In this document: positions 1-8,290 of the stretch, piece by piece
Layout of the letters: each line of letters starts with the position of its first letter
How positions within the stretch are numbered: the first letter of the stretch is position 1
NCBI RefSeq assembly: GCF_036248255.1
Contig: NZ_CP109178.1
Coordinates: 2,666,001 to 2,730,000 of the forward strand
From: Streptomyces sp. NBC_01717
Lineage (GTDB): Bacteria; Actinomycetota; Actinomycetes; Streptomycetales; Streptomycetaceae
Direction of reading: 5' to 3'
DNA length: 64,000 nucleotides
The notes under the pieces: model-generated
The model's database searches: none
Told to the model about the DNA's origin: nothing
What the model saw: the letters and a program-made list of their open reading frames with translations, nothing else
Position numbers and translations under genes: made by a program

Positions 1-858
1 GACGGCATCCTGAAGCTCCACTCCCACAAGGACGAACAGGGCGCCGTTGATCACAAACGTCGCCATCGGCCAGAACGCCATCGCCTGCCGGCGTGCCTCG
101 GCCCGCACCACGCGCGGGGCGGTCTGAGACATGATCAGTCCGCTCACGACCACCGCGAGGACGCCGGAGGCTTCGATCAGGTCGGCGAGCAGGTACGCGG
201 TGAAGGGTGCCAGGATCATGACGAGGTTTCCCAGCAGGGGGTCGGGCAGGCGTCGGCGCAGGTACGTGTTGACCCACGCGACCACCACGCCGACTGCAGC
301 ACCGCCGCCGTACGCGAGCAGGAACAGCCCGCCGATGTTCGGGATGCTGAGGTGGTCCGCGCCGACCGTGATGCCGACGGCGAGACCGTAGATGACGAGC
401 GCAGTCCCGTCGTTGACCAGGCTCTCGGCGCGCAGCACGGTGACTTGGCGGCGTGGCAGGGCCCGGCCCAGGACGCCGACGGCCGTCGCGTCAGTGGGTG
501 CCACGGCCGCGCCCAGCACCCACGCCGACCCCCACGGCAGCCCCAGGGCGTGCCCGGTGGCCGCCACGGCCCAGGCCGTGAGGATCACGAGCGCGGTGCT
601 CAGCAGCACGATGCCGCGCAGGTTGGTGCGGATCTCCCGCAGGGACGTCGTCAGACTCTCCCAGTACAGCAGGACCGGCAGGAAGAGCAGCAGCACCACC
701 TTCGGCGGCAGCTGCGCCTGCCGCACCGCGGGGACGAACCCCAGCAGCACACCCACGATGAGCAGCAGGACGGGCGGGGCGATGCCGAAGCGCTGCGCCA
801 GGGCGTTGCCCACCAGGACGGCCACGCCCAGGAGCACGACGAGTTCGAGACCGAGCAT
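1..858 (-). CDS. Na+/H+ antiporter (CPA1/NhaP type), C-terminus outside window
   Basis: This is a membrane cation/proton antiporter expected to exchange Na+ (or K+) for H+. The minus-strand frame is open for 286 codons from an ATG at 858 and runs off the window edge. An AGGAGA Shine-Dalgarno site lies just upstream. The protein begins MLGLELVVLLGVAVLVG and is a series of hydrophobic segments. The stretch LGAAVAPTDATAVGVLG carries the CPA1 'PTD' motif, and AESLVNDGTALV is the conserved ND motif thought to bind the cation. Both are typical of NhaP/CPA1 exchangers. About half to two thirds of the usual length is present. It is transcribed away from the other genes here and shows no tie to them. 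The family call is secure; the ion specificity is not. Confidence 0.85.
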   Translation of the reverse strand, partial: MLGLELVVLLGVAVLVGNALAQRFGIAPPVLLLIVGVLLGFVPAVRQAQLPPKVVLLLFLPVLLYWESLTTSLREIRTNLRGIVLLSTALVILTAWAVAATGHALGLPWGSAWVLGAAVAPTDATAVGVLGRALPRRQVTVLRAESLVNDGTALVIYGLAVGITVGADHLSIPNIGGLFLLAYGGGAAVGVVVAWVNTYLRRRLPDPLLGNLVMILAPFTAYLLADLIEASGVLAVVVSGLIMSQTAPRVVRAEARRQAMAFWPMATFVINGALFVLVGVELQDAV

Positions 859-1410
859 GGTTTCTCCTGTGCAGAGGGCTACGACGGACCCGAGGGACGG
901 ATGACACCGTTCATCGCCGCGAACGACGACTGGCTAACGGTTTTACTTCCCCGCGTACGCGCCCGACCTCAACGACCCGTTCCGGATCCACTCGCCTCCA
1001 CGGAGTCCGGGTCGCTTTCGTCGACGTCCGGCGGAATGGTGACGAGCGTCGGTACGTAGCACGCGTCCACATCCCACGTGCCGCCTCGCTTGTGACTTCG
1101 GTATCCGTACGTTCACCGACGCCGGGACCGGCCGCCGCTTCGCCGCTGCGTCTCGGGCCGTGATCGTCAGCGGGCTCATCTCAGGTCTTCACTCGCGGGG
1201 GGGAAAGCGGGGCGGGCACGCCGAGGGCGACCGAGCAGCGCCGTTACGCCACCCACCGCGAACACCACAGCCTGCCCGTCCGACTCCGTCGATGATCGGC
1301 CTGACACGCTCCACAGCCGGAAGGTACCGAGCGGTTGATGCGCCACAGGCCGGGCACAAGCACGGGCAGACAGGACCGTGCACTGACAATGCGGAGGCCG
1401 GGGAGGCCCG
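859..1410. other. Intergenic region, no convincing gene
   Basis: This is 550 bases between the divergent antiporter and the ATP-binding protein. A 78-codon minus-strand frame (943-1179) lacks a good ribosome binding site and has an Arg-rich composition typical of an antisense artefact. I see no RNA gene or mobile element. The promoters of both flanking genes must lie here, but I cannot assign them. Confidence 0.5.
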
Positions 1411-1803
1411 ATGGACACGATGAGCGTCAACGTGGCAACCGCCCGCCCCGCGGCATCCCTCGCCGGGGCACGCGAGAGTGCCCGGGCTTTCCTCGAATGT
1501 CTGGTACAGCCGGCGATCGCAGCCGAGGCTGCCGACACCGTGGTCCTGGTCGTCTCGGAGCTCGTCACCAACGCCCTGCGCCACGGCGGCGGCACCTGCA
1601 CCCTGGACCTGACCGCGCACACCGACAGCATCGAGGTGTCCGTGCGTGACCGCAGCCCGCAGGTCCCGCGCATGCGCACCCCCGACCTGAACGGCGGCAC
1701 CGGGGGTTTCGGTTGGCCCATGGTCAACCGCCTCGCCCGCGCCACCGCGGTGACCCGCCGGACGGCCGGCGGCAAGACCGTAAGCGCCCTTCTCGCCCGG
1801 TAG
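1411..1803 (+). CDS. RsbW-like ATP-binding protein (HATPase_c_2), copy 1
   Basis: This is a small single-domain GHKL ATPase of the anti-sigma-factor/serine-kinase type that is abundant in Streptomyces. Such proteins phosphorylate or sequester regulatory partners. The N-box ELVTNALRHG (about residues 50-59, Asn54) binds Mg-ATP. GGTGGFGWPMVNRLA (about 95-109) is the glycine-rich lid motif. The 130-aa length is normal for the family. The ATG at 1411 follows GGGGAGG at good spacing. No sigma factor or anti-anti-sigma partner is adjacent, so its target is unknown. A close paralogue lies at 40646-41068 with nearly identical N- and G-boxes. Confidence 0.85.
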   Translation: MDTMSVNVATARPAASLAGARESARAFLECLVQPAIAAEAADTVVLVVSELVTNALRHGGGTCTLDLTAHTDSIEVSVRDRSPQVPRMRTPDLNGGTGGFGWPMVNRLARATAVTRRTAGGKTVSALLAR

Positions 1804-1994
1804 CACCAAGGCGCCGCTGCCAACCCGCGACGGGTGACCTCCCCAAGACCTGGCTGCTGCCCCAACGGTCCAGGTGATGTGTCGGCACGATGTGTGCTGG
1901 GGGCGAGCCGTTGCGGCGCCGAGCCCGGCTGCGCACCGCCGGACGCACGAACCTGCTCAGGCCACGCACCGGCTCCGCCCACGACGTGGCGTGG

Positions 1995-2168
1995 TCAGCG
2001 CCTGAAGCTGTCCTTCGACCTCTCCTTGATGTCCCGGGCCTTGCCCCGGGCCTCCAGTGCGGCTCCCTTGGCTGCGGTGGTCTCGTTGCCCACCGCGTGG
2101 GCCACCTTCCTCACGACCTTCCCGACAACCTGCTCCGCCTTGGCCTTGGCCTTCTCCCCGGCACTCAT
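1995..2168 (-). CDS. CsbD-like stress protein
   Basis: This is a 57-aa, highly charged, Ala/Lys-rich protein of the CsbD family, which is made in many bacteria under general stress; its biochemical role is unknown. MSAGEKAKAKAEQVVGK and the repeated A/K/E pattern with KGAALEARGKARDIKE are diagnostic. I chose the internal ATG at 2168 because AAAGGA sits at the right spacing. The upstream ATG at 2192 would add eight residues without support. It is a single gene; its position next to the biosynthetic cluster is probably incidental. Confidence 0.75.
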   Translation of the reverse strand: MSAGEKAKAKAEQVVGKVVRKVAHAVGNETTAAKGAALEARGKARDIKERSKDSFRR

Positions 2169-2681
2169 GTCGGTCCTTTCGTAGGCACTCACTCATCCGC
2201 CTGCCCCTGGCCCGGAGCGGAAACAATGGGCATCGCTGCGCCACACCTCCTCCGACGGCCGTGCTCTCCAGCAGCTCGCCGCAGCGATGCCCACACACTT
2301 CATTGTGTTCCCGGCAGGCAGACGAGCAGCACTGCACCGCGCTTCCACCGCAGGTGGCATCGCCGTCGTCGACGGACTGCGCGAGCGGATCGCCGCGGCC
2401 ATCGAACGCGGCCGTCAAATGCCGATTGTCCCCGCGCCACGTGCCCGATGTGATCTCGCCGATCCCGGCGACCGCCCGGCAGGAGGAGCACACCGGCCCA
2501 GCGACACCCGGTCGCCACAAAATATTCAGAAACGGAACCATGTAAATTTTACGGAATCCTGGAACTGAGACGAAGGTCACACGTCAAATTGGACGAGCCG
2601 TCTCCATTTTCCGACGGTCCGCATGTCAGTCTGGGCTGGCGTTGACCCGCCATTCGACCGCCGTCACGGAGGGAGAATTCC
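2169..2681. other. Upstream region of the cluster regulator, with a low-GC patch
   Basis: This non-coding stretch of about 510 bases separates CsbD from the cluster activator. Overlapping short frames (2193-2402 minus, 2287-2568 plus) have no family resemblance and poor starts. The segment from about 2515 to 2565 is clearly AT-richer than its surroundings, which suits a regulatory or promoter region for the divergently placed regulator. Confidence 0.5.
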
Positions 2682-2744
2682 ATGACTTGCCACCCGCCGT
2701 TACCCGACCCGACGTCCAGGCCTTCACTCGAACCGAAAGCCTGA
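2682..2744 (+). CDS. 20-codon leader ORF with a TTA codon upstream of the LAL regulator
   Basis: A strong Shine-Dalgarno run (GGAGGGAG) precedes an ATG at 2682. The frame encodes MTCHPPLPDPTSRPSLEPKA and stops at 2742-2744, only 6 bases before the regulator ATG. Codon 7 is the rare leucine codon TTA (2700-2702), which in Streptomyces needs the developmental bldA tRNA. A translated leader so close to the regulator start could couple its translation to bldA. This is read from sequence only; a conserved peptide function is not implied. Confidence 0.5.
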   Translation: MTCHPPLPDPTSRPSLEPKA

Positions 2745-2750
2745 GGCACC

Positions 2751-5372
2751 ATGACGGAACGTACTGAATTAATTCAGACTTTCGGCCGGAAAACAGAAAT
2801 AGATCGAATAGCGAAATTACTCGGCGGCGGTTCTGCGGGGTACAGCGGCACTCTCATCGTCCAGGGGCCGCCAGGAACAGGTAAGACCAGGCTGCTGCTG
2901 GAGTCCCAACGGGCCGCCGAGCGACTCGACTTCGCCGTCTCCTCGTTCTTGAACCCCGCTGCCGGTGGACCGGCGGGACGCCATGAGGCCGCGTCCCTCA
3001 TGGCGGTGCTCGACTCCGCCGCAGTGAGCTCCAAGCCCCGGCTGGTCGTGGTGGACAACCTGCACAACGCGCCCGAAGAATTGTCCGAGGCAGTGGCGTC
3101 CCTGGCGCACTACGAGCCCCCAAAAAATTCCCGGACGGCTCCCCTCATTCGGATGATCGGGCTTCGCACTGGATTACAGAACCCATCGATGCGTCGCCTT
3201 TCCAGTGAATTCGCCGGGTGCCATCGAATAGAGCTCGGCAGGCTTTCCGAAGCCACTTCCACGGAACTCGCCGCCGACGTCATGGGCGCTGCTCCCGACC
3301 CGAAGCTCACCGCCATGATCTCCGGCGCTGGAGGAAATCCCCTCCTGATCGTGGAACTTGTCCAGGGGTTACGCGAAGAGGGTTCTGTGGAGATTTCCCA
3401 CGAGCGGGCCCGGCTGTTGGACGAACGCATTCCACGACGGGTGCGCGACCTCGCGCAGCACTGGCTGGACTCGCTCTCGGACAAGGCCCGCCAGCTCGTC
3501 CAGGTGGCCGCGGCGGTCGGCGGGTCCTTCATGGTCGTCGAGGTCGCCTCGATGCTGCGGGAGACCACGGCATCGATGCTTCCCGCGCTGAACGAGACCA
3601 TCGCCTCAGGCTTGCTGATCTGTCCGGGCGAGCAGACGGTTTTCCAGCACGAGCTGGTGCGGCGTTCCATCGCCGACGCGCTGCCCGCCGCGGTCCGGCA
3701 GGCACTGCGGCAGGACGTGAGCGCCCTGCGCAGGCAGCATTGTCTCCAGGTGCCGATGCCGCCGGAGTTCCTGGTCACCGGCGGCCGTCCGGCCGGCACG
3801 CCGGTGCCGGGGTCCACGGACGCGCCCGCCCCGCTGCCTGCGTCGGCCCCCCTGCCGGCGTCGTCCACGGAACCCGGGATCGTCCACCGGCTGCTGCCCG
3901 CCCTGCTGATGGCCCGCAGCACCCGCACCGAACCCCTGCCGTTGGGGCTCGCCGATGAGTTGCGAGCCGGCCTGACCGCCGTACTGCAGGCCCACTACGC
4001 CGACGTGGAGCTCACCGGGACCGCTGACGCACCGCTCGCGGACCGGGCCGACCGGATCACCCGCAACACGGTCTCCCTCTTCGCCGACGGTGTGCAGCGC
4101 GCCACCACCCGTGCGCGGGCGATGCTCGCCGCCCACCAGGGCCGCGACGACGAGGCCGACGCGGTGACGGCCACCGTCGTCATGTCCAACCTGGAATGGG
4201 CCGTGGGGAACCTCGCCGAGGGGCTCAGATGGGGGCAGCGCGCCGTCCAGTGCCTGGGCCCGGCCACCCCGCCGATGTGGTCCCCGTACGTCAGGCTGGC
4301 GCTGGCCACCAAGCTGTCCGACATCGGCCGCTTCGACGAGGCCGAGGGGCTCATCCGCACGGCCCGGACGGAGGCCGAGGCGCTTGGCCAACCGCACACG
4401 GCGACGCCGTCGATCGCCAGGGCCATGCTGCTGCTCCAGTCCAGCCGGCTCCAGGAGGCCCAGGACTCCGCCCGGACCGGGCTGGAGGTCGCGGCGAAGA
4501 CCGGCGGCGGCTGGGTCGTACCGGTCGGGCAGGCGGTGCTGATCCTGGTCGCGCTGCGCCGCGGCGACCTGGCGTCGGCCGCCGACTACGCGTGGCGCTG
4601 CCGGGCCGCTGTCGGCGCCGACAGCACGGTCTTCCCCTCGATCCACTTCGATTGGGGGGAGTGTCTGGTGGCCACCGCGCAGCTCGGCGCGCGGCGCACG
4701 GCGGAACTGCTGACCACCACGTACGCCCATCTCCTCACCTCTCCCCAGCTGTTCGTGGAGGAGGCGGCGGCTGCGGCCTGGTTCGTCAGGCTCGCTCTGG
4801 CGGCGGACGACATGCCGCTCGCGTCGACCGTGGTGACGGCCGCCGAAAGGTTCGCGGCTGCCAACCCCGGGCGCCCCACCCTGGCCGTCGCCGCCCTGCA
4901 TGCCAGGGGGTTGCTGGAGCGGGACTCCGAGGCCCTGCGCCAGGCCGCGCGCGAGCACGTCAGCCCGTGCGCGGGGGCGCTCGCCGAGGAGGACCTGGGG
5001 ATACTGCTGAGCGCGCGGGAGGAGAAGAACGGCGCTCTCGGCGCCGCCGCGCTCCGGTCCGCGCTGCAGCGCTTCGTACAGATCGGTTCGCAGGGCGACA
5101 TCGAGCGTATCCGGGCCTTCATGGAGGAGCACGGGACGCCCGTCACGAACGCTCCCCGCCAGGGCAGGGCCGCCACCGCGGGCTGGGAGGCGCTCACGGA
5201 GACCGAGCGGTCCATCGCCCACCTGGTCAGCGACGGGCTGACCAACCGCCAGGTCGCACGGCGGGTCAGCCTGTCTCCGCACACCGTCAACTACCACCTC
5301 AGGGCGATCTTCCGGAAGCTCGGCATCGACTCACGGGTGGAAGTCGCCCGCCACATCACCCACAGCGCATGA
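2751..5372 (+). CDS. LAL-family LuxR transcriptional activator (cluster regulator)
   Basis: This 873-aa regulator is of the large ATP-binding LuxR (LAL) class common as pathway-specific activators in Streptomyces clusters. Walker A GPPGTGKT is at residues 39-46 and a Walker B-like RLVVVDN at about 97-103. A long TPR-like middle follows. The C-terminal LuxR helix-turn-helix (about 810-868) contains LTETERSIAHLVSDGLTNRQ and HTVNYHLRAIFRKLGI. Four TTA leucine codons are visible (2769, 2817, 3174, 3369), so translation is probably bldA-dependent and developmentally timed. The first ~60 codons are AT-richer than the rest and include a 14-bp palindrome. It is followed at 26 bases by the thioesterase gene and faces the biosynthetic operon, so it is the likely activator. 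The family call is firm; the target is inferred. Confidence 0.9.
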   Translation: MTERTELIQTFGRKTEIDRIAKLLGGGSAGYSGTLIVQGPPGTGKTRLLLESQRAAERLDFAVSSFLNPAAGGPAGRHEAASLMAVLDSAAVSSKPRLVVVDNLHNAPEELSEAVASLAHYEPPKNSRTAPLIRMIGLRTGLQNPSMRRLSSEFAGCHRIELGRLSEATSTELAADVMGAAPDPKLTAMISGAGGNPLLIVELVQGLREEGSVEISHERARLLDERIPRRVRDLAQHWLDSLSDKARQLVQVAAAVGGSFMVVEVASMLRETTASMLPALNETIASGLLICPGEQTVFQHELVRRSIADALPAAVRQALRQDVSALRRQHCLQVPMPPEFLVTGGRPAGTPVPGSTDAPAPLPASAPLPASSTEPGIVHRLLPALLMARSTRTEPLPLGLADELRAGLTAVLQAHYADVELTGTADAPLADRADRITRNTVSLFADGVQRATTRARAMLAAHQGRDDEADAVTATVVMSNLEWAVGNLAEGLRWGQRAVQCLGPATPPMWSPYVRLALATKLSDIGRFDEAEGLIRTARTEAEALGQPHTATPSIARAMLLLQSSRLQEAQDSARTGLEVAAKTGGGWVVPVGQAVLILVALRRGDLASAADYAWRCRAAVGADSTVFPSIHFDWGECLVATAQLGARRTAELLTTTYAHLLTSPQLFVEEAAAAAWFVRLALAADDMPLASTVVTAAERFAAANPGRPTLAVAALHARGLLERDSEALRQAAREHVSPCAGALAEEDLGILLSAREEKNGALGAAALRSALQRFVQIGSQGDIERIRAFMEEHGTPVTNAPRQGRAATAGWEALTETERSIAHLVSDGLTNRQVARRVSLSPHTVNYHLRAIFRKLGIDSRVEVARHITHSA
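2764..2777. promoter_or_regulatory. 14-bp perfect palindrome inside the start of the LAL gene
   Basis: CTGAATTAATTCAG is a perfect inverted repeat covering codons 5-9 of the regulator. It lies in the AT-rich 5' end and overlaps the first TTA codon. It could be an autoregulatory operator or could simply fold the message. No protein is known to bind it from this sequence alone. Confidence 0.3.
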
Positions 5373-5397
5373 AATGCGCACCGCAGAAAGGAAGAAC

Positions 5398-5820
5398 ATG
5401 GCCAAGCCGTTCACGGTCCGGGTCACCGTTCGCGTCTACGAGACCGACGCGCAGGGACACCTCAATGGGAACGTGTACCTCCAGCACGCAGAGCACGCGC
5501 GCTGGGAACTGCTGCGCGCGGCCGGGATCAACCAGGGGGACCTGCTGAAGAAGGGCGTGAGTCCGGTCAACCTGGAGACGACCATCAGGTACCACCGTGA
5601 GGTGGTCGCCGGTGACGAGGTGGACATCAACTGCGTCTTCGTCTTCAGCGAGGGCAAGAGCTTCCGGGTGGAGCAGACCATGACCAGGGCCGACGGCACA
5701 CTCGTGGCGGAGGTCTTCAACGTGGGCGGCATCCTCGACCTGGACGCTCGCAGGCTCGTCTCCGATCCCCGGGAGTGCTTCCGCTCGGTGGCGGCCAATC
5801 CGGCAGTGGCCGGGCTCTGA
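5398..5820 (+). CDS. Hotdog-fold acyl thioesterase (4-hydroxybenzoyl-CoA thioesterase family)
   Basis: This 140-aa hotdog enzyme is expected to hydrolyse an acyl- or aroyl-CoA/ACP thioester. The stretch YETDAQGHLNGNVYLQHAEH holds the conserved Asp followed by GH-x-NN-like residues of the 4HBT active site. ATG at 5398 is preferred because GAAAGGAAG lies just upstream. A start at 5374 would overlap the regulator stop without a good site. It is cotranscribed with the LAL gene and could release a finished chain from one of the two ACPs or remove stalled starters. The hotdog fold also serves dehydratases, but the DxxGH arrangement points to a thioesterase. Confidence 0.8.
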   Translation: MAKPFTVRVTVRVYETDAQGHLNGNVYLQHAEHARWELLRAAGINQGDLLKKGVSPVNLETTIRYHREVVAGDEVDINCVFVFSEGKSFRVEQTMTRADGTLVAEVFNVGGILDLDARRLVSDPRECFRSVAANPAVAGL

Positions 5821-5840
5821 CCGCGCTGCCGCCCCGGGCG

Positions 5841-5880
5841 GCGCCGGTCTCCTCGCTTCTCCTCGCGGGGGGACCGGCGC
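5841..5880. terminator. Bidirectional hairpin terminator
   Basis: GCGCCGGTC (5841-5849) pairs with GACCGGCGC (5872-5880) between the convergent thioesterase and FAD monooxygenase genes. The position suits termination from both sides. There is no U-tract, as is common in Streptomyces. Confidence 0.55.
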
Positions 5881-5886
5881 GTCGCG

Positions 5887-7068
5887 TCACACCCCGACGC
5901 GTTCCCTCAGTTCCGGTGTCATCAGCTCGTTGGAGGGCAGCACTCCGGAGATGGTGGAGAAGAACCGCGCGGTCATCTGCGAGTCGTCCACGATGGCGCG
6001 CATCAGCGGCAGCCGACGGCCCGGCCGCAACTCGGCCGCGGCCAGGGTGTCCCGGTATCCGTCCATGACCAGGTCGTCCCGCCGCTCGCCGTACCGGCGC
6101 AGCGACTTGTCCAGCCTGGGCTCATCCCGCAGCCCGTCGCCGACGGACTCGACGAGTGCGGTCGCCTGCCGGAAGGCGTCGGTGATGCCCTTGCCGGTGA
6201 GCGAGTCCTTGTGGTGGCCCGCGTCCCCCACCAGCGCCCAGCCGGGGCCGGCGGCCTGGCGGAAGAAGTTGCGCTGGTCCCCGGTGCCGAAGAGCCGGTC
6301 CTCCTGCGTCGCGCCTGCCATCCGGTCGGCCAGTACGGGTGTGATCGCGAAGATGTTCTCCAGGTAGGCGGTACGGGCGTCCGCGCGCACCCGGTCGTAG
6401 TCCGCCATCGGGAAGTAGGTGCCGACCAGGGTCAGGCCGTCGTTGGTGGGGACGAATCCGGCCCACTTGCGGGTGCTCTCGTACACCTCGAAGCCGGTGT
6501 CGATTCCCGACCAGAACGAGTAGTACGCGCAGGTCAGGATGGGATCCTCCAACTCGGTTCGGGCACCGGCGAGTTCGGCGACCTTGGAGCGCATCCCGTC
6601 CGCACCCACCACGAGACGGGCCCGCTCCTCGAACTGCCGCCGGCCCGAGCGGTAGCGGACGCCGACCACCCGGTCTTCCTCGAACACCAGCTCGTCGACT
6701 GTGGACTGTTCGCGGAACTCCGCGCCGGACGCGACCGCCTCGTCGGTGAGGATGCGGTCCAGCAGGTAGCGGCGCGGGGCGTACGCGGCTGTGACGCCGT
6801 CGGCGGGCCACGAACAGCCTTCGAGCACCACGTCCTTGACCTGGTGGCGGGCGTGGTCGAGCGGCGGGCAACCGGTGGCGGCGACCGTGTCGAGCACGCC
6901 CCAGCGGTTCAGGTGGGCGACGCCTGGCTGATGGATGTAGAGGGTCGAGAGGGTGTCGCGGGGGTGGCGGATGCGGTCCAGCAGCAGCACGCGGTATCCG
7001 GCGCGGGCGAAGAGCATCGCTGTCGGGGAACCGGCGGCCCGCGCTCCCACCACTATGACGTCGTACAC
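5887..7068 (-). CDS. FAD-dependent monooxygenase (group A, PHBH-like)
   Basis: This is a 393-aa flavoprotein with a GTG start. VIVVGARAAGSPTAMLFARA is the N-terminal Rossmann dinucleotide-binding turn (a GxGxxG variant). VVGADGMRSKVAELAG is the DG motif. GWALVGDAGHHKDSLTGKGI is the GD motif that contacts the FAD ribityl chain and marks the p-hydroxybenzoate hydroxylase / geranylgeranyl-reductase superfamily. It is the last gene of the biosynthetic operon and most likely hydroxylates or otherwise oxidises the aromatic unit or the polyketide tail. No halogenase WxWxIP signature is visible. The superfamily is clear; the substrate is inferred from context only. Confidence 0.8.
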   Translation of the reverse strand: MYDVIVVGARAAGSPTAMLFARAGYRVLLLDRIRHPRDTLSTLYIHQPGVAHLNRWGVLDTVAATGCPPLDHARHQVKDVVLEGCSWPADGVTAAYAPRRYLLDRILTDEAVASGAEFREQSTVDELVFEEDRVVGVRYRSGRRQFEERARLVVGADGMRSKVAELAGARTELEDPILTCAYYSFWSGIDTGFEVYESTRKWAGFVPTNDGLTLVGTYFPMADYDRVRADARTAYLENIFAITPVLADRMAGATQEDRLFGTGDQRNFFRQAAGPGWALVGDAGHHKDSLTGKGITDAFRQATALVESVGDGLRDEPRLDKSLRRYGERRDDLVMDGYRDTLAAAELRPGRRLPLMRAIVDDSQMTARFFSTISGVLPSNELMTPELRERVGV

Positions 7069-7095
7069 GGGGCGACCGTGCCTTTCCTGGGATCG

Positions 7096-7161
7096 GAGGT
7101 CCGGGGGCTGAGTCCGGGGGCTGAGGTCCGGGGGACGGCTGAGGTCCGGGGCGGGACGGCT
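7096..7161. repeat. Imperfect tandem repeat (four GAGGTCCGGGGG units)
   Basis: Four degenerate copies of a 13-21 bp unit beginning GAGGTCCGGGG and ending GGCT lie head to tail in the gap between two operon genes. The second unit lacks one G and the last two carry inserts. It looks like a slippage minisatellite; no coding role is seen. Confidence 0.6.
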
Positions 7162-7177
7162 GCGTCGCGGGACGCAG
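7160..7177. terminator. Short hairpin downstream of the luciferase-like gene
   Basis: CTGCGTC and GACGCAG are separated by four bases in the 163-base gap between operon genes. It may attenuate read-through into the FAD gene or stabilise the processed message. No U-tract follows. Confidence 0.3.
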
Positions 7178-7231
7178 CGCGCGGTGCCCGGGCGGGTACG
7201 GGCGCCGGGTGACGTCCGGGGGTAGGGACGG

Positions 7232-8290
7232 TCAACCCACGCCCGCCTTCTTCAGCGCGTCGGCGAGTGCGCGCAGGGTCCGCAGGCCGTCCTCCGCGTC
7301 GACGGGGAAGATCATTGCGGAGAGCGTGGTGACTCCCGCCCCCGCGTGCTCCCGCAGGGTGTCGGCGATGCGCTCGACGGGGCCCAGCAGACAGGTCCGT
7401 TCCAGGAACTGCTGGGGGATCGCCGCGGCTGCCTCACGCGGGCGGCCGTCCAGGTACAGCTCCTGGACGCGCTGTGCGGCGTCCGGATAGCCCATGCGGG
7501 CGGCGAGACGGTTGTAGAAGTTCTCCTTGCGGGAGCCCATGCCGCCCAGGTAGTGCGCGGTGTACACGCGGACGCGGTCGGCACAGTCCGCGACGTCGTC
7601 GCCGACGACCGCGGGCATCGAGGAGACGACGTCGAACCCTGTCAGGTCCCGGCCCGTCCTCGCCCGCCCGGCCCGCAACAGCGGCAGGTGCTCGGCGACG
7701 GTCTCGGGCTGGAAGAACACGGACAGCCAGCCGTCGGCGATCTCCCCGGCCAGCTCCACGTTGCGCGGCCCGACCGCCGCCAGGTAGACCGGCACGTCCT
7801 TGCGGCGCGGCCGGGTGCCGAGGCGCAGCGGCTTGCCCGGTCCGTCGGGCAACGGGAGCCGGTAGTGCGCGCCGTCGTAGACGACGTCCTCTCTGCGCAG
7901 TGCCATGCGGACGATGTCCAGGTACTCGCGGGTGCGCGCCAGCGGCCTGTCGAAGCGCGCGCCGTGCCAGCCCTCGGCGACCTGAGGCCCCGAGACGCCC
8001 AGGCCGAGCCGGAAGCGGCCCTCGGAGAGGATGTCGAGGGTGGTGGCGGTCATCGCGGTCATCGCGGGGCTGCGGGCCGGGATCTGCATCGCGGCCGTGC
8101 CGAGTTCGATGCGGCTGGTCTGCGCGGCGAGGTAGCCGAGCAGGGACACCGCGTCCGAACTGAAGGCCTCGGCGGTCCAGGCCACCGCGTAGTCGAGCCG
8201 CTCCGCCTCCTGTACGTACCTAGCGGAGGTCCTCGGGTCGGCGCCCGCGCCGAGGTTGCCGAGGTAGCGCAGGTTCAGTCCGAGTCTCAT
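7232..8290 (-). CDS. Luciferase-like (LLM) flavin/F420-dependent oxidoreductase
   Basis: This 352-aa TIM-barrel oxidoreductase belongs to the bacterial luciferase superfamily. MRLGLNLRYLGN starts strand 1. LGTAAMQIPARSPAMTAMTA and LGLGVSGPQVAEGWHG are family hallmarks, and VPVYLAAVGPRNVELAGEIA matches the loop seen in F420-dependent members. The start at 8290 is fixed by an ATGA overlap with the upstream alpha/beta hydrolase gene. A longer in-frame extension to 8404 lies wholly inside that gene and is not needed. In this operon it probably performs a late redox step such as hydroxylation or saturation. F420 versus FMNH2 use cannot be decided by eye, though the motifs lean to F420. Confidence 0.8.
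   Translation of the reverse strand: MRLGLNLRYLGNLGAGADPRTSARYVQEAERLDYAVAWTAEAFSSDAVSLLGYLAAQTSRIELGTAAMQIPARSPAMTAMTATTLDILSEGRFRLGLGVSGPQVAEGWHGARFDRPLARTREYLDIVRMALRREDVVYDGAHYRLPLPDGPGKPLRLGTRPRRKDVPVYLAAVGPRNVELAGEIADGWLSVFFQPETVAEHLPLLRAGRARTGRDLTGFDVVSSMPAVVGDDVADCADRVRVYTAHYLGGMGSRKENFYNRLAARMGYPDAAQRVQELYLDGRPREAAAAIPQQFLERTCLLGPVERIADTLREHAGAGVTTLSAMIFPVDAEDGLRTLRALADALKKAGVG

Noticed and set aside
943..1179. 78-codon minus-strand ORF upstream of the antiporter
   Set aside because: No ribosome binding site, Arg-rich composition and no recognisable motif.
2193..2568. Small overlapping ORFs upstream of the LAL regulator
   Set aside because: They conflict with each other, lack starts with ribosome binding sites and resemble no family.
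3606..5297. 563-codon minus-strand frame opposite the LAL gene
   Set aside because: It is the GC-bias shadow of the activator. Its Arg/Gly/Gln-rich composition matches no family and it has no start signal.
5398..5820. Enediyne-type thioesterase or hotdog dehydratase
   Set aside because: No enediyne PKS is present, and the active-site pattern is that of general 4HBT thioesterases.
7096..7161. Possible CRISPR-like repeats
   Set aside because: Units are only 13-21 bp, directly adjacent with no spacers, and no cas genes are nearby.
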